The notes under the pieces are model-generated. The model was not told the origin of the DNA, ran no database searches, and saw only the letters and a program-made list of their open reading frames with translations. 64,000 nt of DNA from Woeseiaceae bacterium. GTDB lineage: Bacteria; Pseudomonadota; Gammaproteobacteria; Steroidobacterales; Woeseiaceae. Shown in pieces: positions 55,863 through 64,000 of this stretch. Where the stretch lies: positions 1-64,000 of the forward strand of contig JANQLK010000049.1 of assembly GCA_028280615.1 (NCBI GenBank). Reading direction: 5' to 3'. Position numbers and translations under genes: made by a program. Every line of letters begins with the position of its first letter. Position 1 is the first letter of the stretch.

Positions 55863-56888
55863 CTAATGCCAGTCCAGGATGACCTTGCCTGACTGGCCGG
55901 ACTCCATGAGCTCGAAGGCGGGCAGGTAGTCGTCGACGTCGAAGCGATGCGTGATGATCGGTTCGATGTTCAAACCGCTCTGCAGCATGCTGGACATCTT
56001 GTACCAGGTTTCGAACATCTCTCGGCCGTAAATCCCTTTCAGGAACAGGCCTTTAAATATGATTTCGTTCCAATCGACGCTCATGTCGTCGGGCGGAATG
56101 CCGAGCATCGCGATCTTGCCGCCGTGATGCATCAGCTTCAGCATGTCGCGAAACGCCTGCGGGTTGCCCGACATTTCCATACCGACGTCGAAGCCTTCGG
56201 TCATGCCCAGCGTCTGCATCGTTTTCGCGATCGCGTCGCGAGTGACGTTCAGCGCAATCGTGGCGCCCATCTTGCGTGCGAGTTCCAGCCGGTAGTCGTT
56301 GACGTCGGTAATGACGATGTGCCTCGCGCCGGCGTAGCGGGCGATCGCGACGGCCATGATCCCGATGGGGCCGGCGCCGGTGATCAGCACGTCTTCGCCG
56401 ATCAGGTCGAATGACAGCGCGGTATGCGTGGCGTTGCCCAGCGGATCGAGGATCGACGCCATTTCATCGCTAATCGCGTCGGGCAGTTTGAAGACGTTGA
56501 ACGCGGGAACGGCGATGTATTCGGCGAATGCGCCGGGGCGGTTAACGCCGACGCCGACGGTGTTGATGCACAGGTGGCGCCGTCCGGCGCGGCAGTTGCG
56601 GCAAACGCCGCAGGTAATGTGACCTTCCGCCGACACGCGGTCGCCCGGGGAGAAGCCGCGCACTTCGATGCCGCACTCGACGATCTCGCCCGAGAATTCG
56701 TGGCCCACGGCGAGCGGCACGGGAATCGTGTTCTTCGCCCAATCGTCCCACTGGAAGATATGGATGTCGGTGCCGCAGATTGCGGTATTGCTGACCTTGA
56801 TCAGGACGTCGTTGTGCCCGACCCTGGGCGTCTCGATGTCCTCCATCCAGATACCGCGTTCGGACCTGGCCTTGACCAGCGCCTTCAT
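55863..56888 (-). CDS. tdh: L-threonine 3-dehydrogenase
   Basis: Tdh oxidises L-threonine to 2-amino-3-ketobutyrate with NAD. The 341-residue zinc medium-chain dehydrogenase has Cys38 in [26 protein letters not shown] with His and Glu of the zinc site, [19 protein letters not shown] (structural zinc cysteines), [15 protein letters not shown] (Rossmann) and [20 protein letters not shown]. Length equals the E. coli enzyme. Its ATG overlaps the kbl TGA by 1 bp (TGATG), so the two genes of the pathway are coupled. Confidence 0.97.
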   Translation of the reverse strand: MKALVKARSERGIWMEDIETPRVGHNDVLIKVSNTAICGTDIHIFQWDDWAKNTIPVPLAVGHEFSGEIVECGIEVRGFSPGDRVSAEGHITCGVCRNCRAGRRHLCINTVGVGVNRPGAFAEYIAVPAFNVFKLPDAISDEMASILDPLGNATHTALSFDLIGEDVLITGAGPIGIMAVAIARYAGARHIVITDVNDYRLELARKMGATIALNVTRDAIAKTMQTLGMTEGFDVGMEMSGNPQAFRDMLKLMHHGGKIAMLGIPPDDMSVDWNEIIFKGLFLKGIYGREMFETWYKMSSMLQSGLNIEPIITHRFDVDDYLPAFELMESGQSGKVILDWH

Positions 56889-58087
56889 CAGTCGATTACT
56901 CCGAGTTCGCGGCCGACGGTCGTGAATGCCTCGATCGCCCGGTCGAGGTGCCCGCGGTCGAGCCCCGCCGACATCTGTGTCCGAATGCGAGCTTCGCCCT
57001 TGGGCACCACCGGGTAGGAGAAGCCGATGACGTACACGCCGTGCTCGAGCAGGCGGTCGGCCATGGCCGTGGCGAGCCTGGCATCGCCGAGCATCACCGG
57101 GACGATCGGATGCTCGCCCGGTTTGAGGTCAAAGCCGCGCTCGGTCATCTTCGTGCGAAAGTAGCGCGCGTTCTCGTGCAGCTTCTCCATGAGGCTCGAA
57201 TCGCGCTCGAGTAGGTCCAGCACGGCGATGGAGGCGGCCGCGATCATCGGTGCGACCGAGTTCGAGAACAGGTAAGGGCGCGACCGCTGCCGGAGCCAGG
57301 CCACGATTTCCCTGCGCCCGGACGTAAAGCCGCCGGAGGCCCCGCCCAGCGCCTTGCCGAGCGTGCCCGTGATGATGTCGACGCGGCCCATGACGCCGCG
57401 ATACTCGTGCGTTCCCCGGCCGCGCTCGCCCAGGAATCCCGTCGCGTGGCAGTCGTCGATCATCGTCAGCGAATCGCTGCGCTCGGCGAGGTCGCAAATG
57501 GACTCGAGGTCGGCGATCGTGCCGTCCATCGAGAAAACGCCGTCGGTCACGATCAGCTTCTGGCGCGCCGCGACGGCTTCGTCCAGCCTCGCCTCGAGGT
57601 CGCCCATGTCGTTGTTCTTGTAGCGAAAGCGCTGTGCCTTGCACAGCCGGATGCCGTCGATGATGCTGGCATGATTCAGGGCGTCGCTGATGACCGCGTC
57701 CTCGGGCCCGAGGATGGTTTCGAACAGCCCGCCGTTGGCATCGAAGCAGGACGGGTACAGGATCGTGTCCTCGGTACCCAGGAAAGCGCTGATGCGCGCT
57801 TCCAGCTCCTTGTGAATGGTCTGCGTGCCGCAGATGAAGCGTACCGACGCAACGCCGAAGCCGAACGTGTCGAGTGCCGCGTGCGCGGCCGCAACGACTT
57901 CGGGGTGGTTGGCGAGACCCAGGTAGTTGTTGGCGCAGAGATTCAAAACCTGCTGGTTGCCGCCGTCGCGCCTGACCTCGATGTCGGCCTGCTGAGGGCC
58001 GGCAAGCAGGCGTTCGGCCTTGAAGAGACCCTGTTCCCTGAGGGCCTCGGTTCGTTCGTTCAACGCCCGGAGAAAACTTTCAGGCAC
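56888..58087 (-). CDS. kbl: 2-amino-3-ketobutyrate CoA ligase (glycine C-acetyltransferase)
   Basis: Kbl cleaves 2-amino-3-ketobutyrate with CoA to glycine and acetyl-CoA, the second step after Tdh. The PLP-dependent alpha-oxoamine synthase shows [60 protein letters not shown] and the PLP lysine in [17 protein letters not shown] 58087 is chosen because AGAGGG lies 7 nt upstream and because 399 residues match the E. coli length of 398; a TTG 30 bp upstream is less likely. It is divergent from putA. Confidence 0.96.
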   Translation of the reverse strand: MPESFLRALNERTEALREQGLFKAERLLAGPQQADIEVRRDGGNQQVLNLCANNYLGLANHPEVVAAAHAALDTFGFGVASVRFICGTQTIHKELEARISAFLGTEDTILYPSCFDANGGLFETILGPEDAVISDALNHASIIDGIRLCKAQRFRYKNNDMGDLEARLDEAVAARQKLIVTDGVFSMDGTIADLESICDLAERSDSLTMIDDCHATGFLGERGRGTHEYRGVMGRVDIITGTLGKALGGASGGFTSGRREIVAWLRQRSRPYLFSNSVAPMIAAASIAVLDLLERDSSLMEKLHENARYFRTKMTERGFDLKPGEHPIVPVMLGDARLATAMADRLLEHGVYVIGFSYPVVPKGEARIRTQMSAGLDRGHLDRAIEAFTTVGRELGVID

Positions 58088-58117
58088 GGTCTTGCCCTCT
58101 AATCTCAAAGGCCGCAA

Positions 58118-58123
58118 AGTATA
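58118..58123 (-). promoter_or_regulatory. -10 box for kbl-tdh in the divergent gap
   Basis: TATACT on the minus strand lies 30 bp upstream of the kbl GTG and predicts a start near 58111. The -35 region is poor (TGTCGA). The 81-bp gap must also hold the putA promoter, so kbl-tdh and putA may be co-controlled. Confidence 0.4.
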
Positions 58124-58168
58124 CCAGTACGACTGTGCTCGACACTCGAAGATACAAGGTAGTACCGA

Positions 58169-61100
58169 ATGCGCCTCACCGACCAGGCCGCCGCCCGGCC
58201 AAGCACCATTCCCGCGATCAACGACCGATATCTCAGCGACGAACAGGCCCTGGTCCGGGAACTGGCGGACATCGCCGGTCCGGGCGACGAAGCGGCGGCC
58301 AGCATCGCCGACATGGCGTCGCGGCTGGTTCGCTCAGTCAGGAAAAACGCCAGTGCCGATGGCGGCATCGATGCATTCCTGCAGCAGTACGACCTGTCCT
58401 CGGAGGAGGGAGTGCTGCTCATGTGCATCGCCGAGGCACTGCTCAGGATTCCCGACGCCGACACGGCGGACAAGCTGATTGCGGACAAGATCACGTCGGC
58501 CAGCTGGCGCGATCACATCGGCGCCAGCGACTCGCTGTTTGTCAATGCCTCGACCTGGGGCCTGATGCTGACCGGCGAGTTGCTGAAGCTTGACGGAGAG
58601 CTCAGGCAAAACCCGACCGGGGTGCTCGGCAAGCTGGCGACCCGCGCGGGTGAGCCCGTCGTTCGCGGCGCCATGCGCCAGGCCATGCGCATCATGGGAC
58701 ACCAGTTCGTCATGGGCCGAAGCATCGAAGAGGCGCTCGCGCGGGCCGGCAAGAAAGGCAACCGCGACTATCGCTACTCGTTCGACATGCTCGGCGAGGC
58801 TGCGCTTACGGCCAGGGATGCCAGTCGCTACTTCGACGCCTACCACGAGGCCATCGGCAAGATCGGTGCCGCCCCGCGCGAGACCGACGATATCTTTGCG
58901 GCGCCGAGCATATCGGTGAAGCTCTCTGCACTGCACCCGCGCTACTCCTATCTGCAGCATGACCGCGTGATTGCAGAACTCGTGCCGAATCTCACCGCCT
59001 TAGCCGAGCACGCTCGCGAATCGGGGATTGCCCTGACCATGGATGCCGAGGAAGCCGACCGGCTCGAGATCTCCCTCGAGATCTTCACGGCCGTGCTGCG
59101 TGCCGCGAAGCTCGGTGATTACGACGGCTTCGGGCTTGCGTTGCAGACTTATCAGCGGCGTGCGACCGACGTGGTTCGCTATCTCGAGTCGCTCGCGAGC
59201 GAGACCGGCCACCGCATTCCGGTGCGCCTCGTCAAGGGTGCCTACTGGGACACCGAGGTCAAGCACGCCCAGGAACTCGGACTCGACAGTTACCCCGTGT
59301 TCACGCGCAAGGCGCATACGGACGTTTCCTATCTCGCGGTCGCGCGCCTCGCGATCGCTGCAGGCGACAAGCTGTATCCGCAGTTTGCCACGCACAACGC
59401 GCATACGCTCGCCAGCGTGTTGAACTACGCCGGTGCTCGCCGCGACTACGAGTTCCAGCGGCTGCACGGCATGGGCGAGGAGCTTTACGCCGAGGTCATC
59501 GACCCGGACAAGCTCGATCGGCCATGCCGCGTATACGCGCCGGTCGGCAGCCACGAGGATCTGCTGCCCTATCTCGTTCGTCGGCTGCTCGAGAACGGGG
59601 CGAACACGTCGTTCGTGAATCGCATCATCGACGAGTCCGTCGACGTGTCGGACATCATTGCCGATCCGATAGCGGTGTCCCGCGATAAGGACTTCCGGCC
59701 GCACGGCGGGATTCCCGCGCCGAGCATGATGTTCGGCGAAAGCAGAGTGAACTCCAGCGGCTTCAATGTTGCCGACCGCAACGTCAGCAGCAAGCTGCTG
59801 GCCGACATCGAGTCCGCGATGTCGCGGACGTTCGAGGCGCATCCGCTCGTAAGCGGCAAGGCGAAGGACGGCGAGCCCGTGCCGTCGGTCAACCCGGCCG
59901 ACACGAACGTCGTCGTCGGCCAGTGCAAGCAGGCGACGCCGGCACATGTCGAGCAGGCCGTGTCCGCCGCCGTTGCCGGGCAGCCGGAATGGGACCGGAC
60001 GCCGGTTGACGAACGCGCTCGAATTCTCGAGCGGGCGGCCGACCTCTTCGAACAACGCGGGCCCGAGCTCCTGGGACTGTGCATCGCGGAGGCGGGGAGG
60101 ATTCTGCCCGACGCGATCTCGGAGCTTCGCGAAGCGGTCGATTTCCTGCGCTACTACGCCGACCAGGCGCGGCAAAAATTCGGCGAGCCCGTCCTGTTGC
60201 CGGGCCCGACGGGCGAGCGTAACGCGCTCGGCATGCGCGGCCGTGGCGTGTTCGTCTGCATCAGCCCGTGGAACTTCCCGCTGGCTATCTTTACGGGCCA
60301 GGTTGCGGCCGCCCTGGCTGCCGGGAACGGCGTACTGGCAAAACCCGCGGAGCAGACGCCCCTGATCGGATTCCGCGCGGTCGAACTGCTGCTCGAGGCA
60401 GGCGTGCCGGCCGACGTATTGCATTTCCTGCCGGGCGACGGTGGCGTCGTCGGCGCAGCCGCGGTCGCCGACGAGCGGGTTGCCGGCGTCGCTTTCACGG
60501 GCTCGACCGAAACGGCGCGGCTCATCAATCGCTCGCTCGCGGCGCGCGACGGTATCATCCCGACGCTGATCGCTGAGACGGGCGGGCAGAATGCGATGTT
60601 CGTGGACAGCTCCGCCTTGCCCGAGCAGGTCGTCATGGACTCGGTATTCTCGGCGTTCGACAGCGCGGGCCAGCGCTGCTCGGCGCTCAGACTCTTGTGC
60701 GTGCAGCGCGACGTCGCCGACCGCACCATCGAATTGCTGAAGGGGCATATGGACGAGCTGGTCGTGGGCGATCCCGCGCTGCTGTCGACCGACGTCGGAC
60801 CGGCTATCGACGCCGACGCGCGTGCGCTGCTCGAGCAGCATATCGAACGCATGCAGACGGAGGCCACGATCCTGCACCGCGCGGAGCTCGACGCGTCGAC
60901 GTCTGCGGGTACGTTTTTCGCGCCGACGCTGATCGAGATCGACAGCATCGACAAGCTCGAACGCGAGGTATTCGGACCAATCCTGCACGTTTACCGCTAT
61001 CGCGCGCGTGATCTCGAGAAGACGGTCGACGCCGTGAACGCCACGGGCTATGGACTGACCATGGGGCTGCATACGCGGATCGACGGGCGCGCGCAGAAGC

Positions 61101-61321
61101 TCTCGAAACTCTCCGGGGCCGGTAACCTGTACATCAACCGCAACATGATCGGCGCCGTCGTCGGCGTGCAGCCTTTCGGCGGCCGTGGACTGTCAGGTAC
61201 CGGCCCGAAGGCGGGCGGTCCGCACTACCTGCCGCGCTTCGGCACCGAGTACACGGTCAGCAACAACATCGCCGCGGTCGGCGGCAATGCGAGCCTGCTG
61301 TCCCTCGGTGCGGATGACTGA
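58169..61321 (+). CDS. putA: Bifunctional proline dehydrogenase / L-glutamate-gamma-semialdehyde dehydrogenase
   Basis: PutA oxidises proline to glutamate in two steps at the inner membrane. The 1050-residue protein has the FAD-dependent proline dehydrogenase barrel (about 150-480; [52 protein letters not shown]) and the NAD-dependent aldehyde dehydrogenase domain (about 540-1030; [31 protein letters not shown], catalytic Cys837 in SAGQRCSAL). The N terminus lacks the ribbon-helix-helix DNA-binding domain of E. coli PutA, so it does not repress its own gene. Divergent from kbl. Confidence 0.96.
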   Translation: MRLTDQAAARPSTIPAINDRYLSDEQALVRELADIAGPGDEAAASIADMASRLVRSVRKNASADGGIDAFLQQYDLSSEEGVLLMCIAEALLRIPDADTADKLIADKITSASWRDHIGASDSLFVNASTWGLMLTGELLKLDGELRQNPTGVLGKLATRAGEPVVRGAMRQAMRIMGHQFVMGRSIEEALARAGKKGNRDYRYSFDMLGEAALTARDASRYFDAYHEAIGKIGAAPRETDDIFAAPSISVKLSALHPRYSYLQHDRVIAELVPNLTALAEHARESGIALTMDAEEADRLEISLEIFTAVLRAAKLGDYDGFGLALQTYQRRATDVVRYLESLASETGHRIPVRLVKGAYWDTEVKHAQELGLDSYPVFTRKAHTDVSYLAVARLAIAAGDKLYPQFATHNAHTLASVLNYAGARRDYEFQRLHGMGEELYAEVIDPDKLDRPCRVYAPVGSHEDLLPYLVRRLLENGANTSFVNRIIDESVDVSDIIADPIAVSRDKDFRPHGGIPAPSMMFGESRVNSSGFNVADRNVSSKLLADIESAMSRTFEAHPLVSGKAKDGEPVPSVNPADTNVVVGQCKQATPAHVEQAVSAAVAGQPEWDRTPVDERARILERAADLFEQRGPELLGLCIAEAGRILPDAISELREAVDFLRYYADQARQKFGEPVLLPGPTGERNALGMRGRGVFVCISPWNFPLAIFTGQVAAALAAGNGVLAKPAEQTPLIGFRAVELLLEAGVPADVLHFLPGDGGVVGAAAVADERVAGVAFTGSTETARLINRSLAARDGIIPTLIAETGGQNAMFVDSSALPEQVVMDSVFSAFDSAGQRCSALRLLCVQRDVADRTIELLKGHMDELVVGDPALLSTDVGPAIDADARALLEQHIERMQTEATILHRAELDASTSAGTFFAPTLIEIDSIDKLEREVFGPILHVYRYRARDLEKTVDAVNATGYGLTMGLHTRIDGRAQKLSKLSGAGNLYINRNMIGAVVGVQPFGGRGLSGTGPKAGGPHYLPRFGTEYTVSNNIAAVGGNASLLSLGADD

Positions 61322-61384
61322 TATGCGACGAGCAAGCGACTGTCGTGACGGCATTGCCGATGGCGCCTTGACCGGGTAGGCGCG

Positions 61385-62723
<1,339 letters not shown>

Positions 62724-62743
<20 letters not shown>

Positions 62744-63242
62744 ACGGTTCTTTCTTCGGCCATTCGTGCAGGATCAGTTCGATGTCGGGTTTCGTCCATA
62801 GCGACCAGTCCTCCGAATCGAACCGCACGGCCACCGCGCCGGCGGTCGGCAGGTTGCAGGTCAGACCCGGCACGAGGTAGTTGACTAGGTCGGTAAGCCC
62901 GGGGTTGTGCCCGAACAACATCAGGCTGAAGAACTTCTCGTCCTGTGCGCCGATGACGTCGAGCAGCGTATCCAGCGAGGCGAGGTACAGGTCTTTCTCC
63001 CGCTGCAGAAACTCGTACGGGTAGTTGATCTGCATGGCGATGATCTTCGCCGTCCTGAACGCGCGCACGGCCGGGCTCGAAATAATCAGCGACGGGCGTA
63101 TCCCGGCCTTGTCGATGCGGCCTCCCATGACGGGTGCGTCGCGCTTGCCGCGCTGATTGAGCGGTCGCTCGCGGTCGCTGAGATCTGCATGCTTCCAACT
63201 CGACTTCGCGTGTCGAACAATGGTCAGCGTCCTGACCGGCAC
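62724..63242 (-). CDS. SixA-like histidine phosphatase
   Basis: The 172-residue protein belongs to the histidine phosphatase superfamily. The catalytic RHG-type motif reads IVRHAKSSW near the N terminus, and the second histidine lies in [24 protein letters not shown] fits the family. SixA removes phosphate from histidine-phosphotransfer domains, but the substrate here is unknown. It starts with GTG 2 bp after the sufT stop, so it belongs to the same minus-strand operon, and it overlaps sdaA at the 3' end by 20 bp. Confidence 0.88.
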
Positions 63243-63244
63243 TT

Positions 63245-63796
63245 CTACATCATCCCCACTTGTAGCCGCGCCTCATCCGACATCATCGTCTGGTTCCACG
63301 GCGGGTCGAACACGAGTTCGACCCGGACACTCGCGATCGTCGGTATCACCGCAAGCTTTTCTCGCGCATCGGCCACGAGCACGTCGCCCATTCCGCAGCC
63401 GGGCGCCGTCAGCGTCATCTCGATGTTGACGTCGCGTTCGCCGTTGCCGAGCGGTACGACTTCACAGCTGTAGATCAGCCCGAGGTCGACGATATTCACG
63501 GGAATCTCGGGGTCGTAGCAGGTCTTCAACTGTTGCCAGACGACCGCCTCGATCTCCTCGTCACTCGGGTCTTCGGGCACCTCCGGAGCGCGGGTCGGTT
63601 CCTTGCCCAGGGCGTCGGCGTCGACTCCGGCGATACGAAACAGGTTGCCCTCGACGTAGACCGTGAAGCTGCCCCCCAGCGCCTGGGTGATAAAACCGCC
63701 CGTACCTTCGCGAAGCAAGAGCTCCTCGCCCGCGGGGATAATGATTGCGCGAACGTCTCGACTCAAGGTGACGCTCTCGTTCATGTGTCCGAACAT
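63245..63796 (-). CDS. sufT: Iron-sulfur cluster assembly factor SufT
   Basis: SufT supports maturation of Fe-S proteins and contains a MIP18/DUF59 domain. The 183-residue protein has a leading segment VTLSRDVRAIIIPAGEEL, a central region and the DUF59 core: QLKTCYDPEIPVNIVDLGLI, TLTAPGCGMGDVL with the conserved cysteine, and VELVFDPPW. ATG 63796 is chosen because a GGAG inside the end of sufU lies 11 nt upstream; ATG 63784 is the alternative and fits homology equally well. It begins 8 bp after the sufU stop, typical for suf operons with SufU. Confidence 0.9.
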   Translation of the reverse strand: MFGHMNESVTLSRDVRAIIIPAGEELLLREGTGGFITQALGGSFTVYVEGNLFRIAGVDADALGKEPTRAPEVPEDPSDEEIEAVVWQQLKTCYDPEIPVNIVDLGLIYSCEVVPLGNGERDVNIEMTLTAPGCGMGDVLVADAREKLAVIPTIASVRVELVFDPPWNQTMMSDEARLQVGMM

Positions 63797-63804
63797 CTTG
63801 CTGT

Positions 63805-64000
63805 CTACTCCGTGGTTGCCGTGCCGTCTGCGTGACTCAGGGCCGCGTGCAGGGCGTGCCAGGCAAGCGCGGCGCATTTTACCCGCACCGGGAATTCCCG
63901 GACACCCTCGAGGGCGGCCAACCGGCCGAGTTCGCGTTCGTTGGCCTCCCCGCGGAGCCGCGCCGTGACGTCCTCGAACCAGCCGACGGCTTCGGCTTCG
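63805..64000 (-). CDS. sufU: SufU-type iron-sulfur scaffold or sulfurtransferase, 3' part
   Basis: The minus strand from the window edge to the TAG at 63805-63807 encodes about 64 residues: a helix with WFEDVTARLRGEANERELG, then ALEGVREFPVRVKCAALAWH and HALHAALSHADGTATTE. The RVKCAALAW segment with its cysteine is the C-terminal signature of SufU/IscU-like proteins. The 5' part lies outside the window. Together with sufT next to it, this indicates a suf operon entering the window from the right. Confidence 0.85.
   Translation of the reverse strand, partial: EAEAVGWFEDVTARLRGEANERELGRLAALEGVREFPVRVKCAALAWHALHAALSHADGTATTE

Overview
The window is a contiguous piece of a high-GC gammaproteobacterial chromosome. 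The strongest pointers are gene orders that are hallmarks of that class: nnr-tsaE-amiB-mutL-miaA-hfq-hflX-hflK-hflC-yjeT-purA with queG divergent, rnr-rlmB, rpsF-rpsR-(DUF2232)-rplI-dnaB-alr, and ffh-rpsP-rimM-trmD-rplS with ypjD and a CNNM/CorC gene beside ffh. Three details suggest a non-enteric lineage, perhaps a marine Woeseiaceae/Chromatiales-like organism: a SufU/SufT-type iron-sulfur locus, a PutA without DNA-binding domain, and a MutL that carries an endonuclease motif. The taxon is an inference; no marker gene was compared.

Layout. 1-220: hairpins, a 30-bp-arm inverted repeat and tRNA-Glu(CUC). 355-4587: RNA polyadenylation, folate, deoxynucleoside salvage and pantothenate (pcnB, folK, a dNK, panB, panC). 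4616-6865 (minus): a GGDEF protein and queG. 6902-18539: the nnr-to-purA superoperon, covering metabolite repair, tRNA modification (TsaE, MiaA), cell-wall cleavage, mismatch repair, Hfq and the HflKC protease regulators. 18563-28560: an accessory block that separates purA from rnr. It holds a patatin-like protein, a NERD-like membrane protein, a DUF2799 lipoprotein, an Mpo1-like membrane protein, a large secreted PQQ-type/diheme cytochrome protein with the tail of a lost paralog just upstream, and a markedly AT-richer minus-strand cassette next to the 3' end of tRNA-Leu(CAG). 28762-36694: RNase R, RlmB, ribosomal proteins S6, S18 and L9, DnaB and Alr. 36707-40703 (minus): FHA protein, PP2C phosphatase and CHASE2-type Ser/Thr kinase. 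40905-48936: RadA, CorC-like, YpjD, a metallo-beta-lactamase phosphodiesterase, SRP protein Ffh and the rpsP operon. 49072-53967: a TatT-type TRAP transporter with a sorbosone-dehydrogenase-like PQQ enzyme. 54006-62743: SppA, threonine (Kbl/Tdh), proline (PutA) and serine (SdaA) catabolism. 62724-64000 (minus): SixA-like phosphatase, SufT and the 3' end of SufU.

The best candidate for an undescribed system is the AT-rich cassette at 25993-28149. It encodes a cytoplasmic GHKL-type ATP-binding protein, a translationally coupled STAS-like (DUF4325) protein and a single-pass membrane protein. The set resembles a partner-switch module with a membrane output, placed in an island at a tRNA. Other notable points are an apparent AUC start codon for rlmB, a 15-bp motif (TGAGAYAGGTTCTAG) recurring at gene ends, two possible leaderless mRNAs, an AT-rich tract inside miaA upstream of hfq, and unusually frequent GTG/TTG starts.
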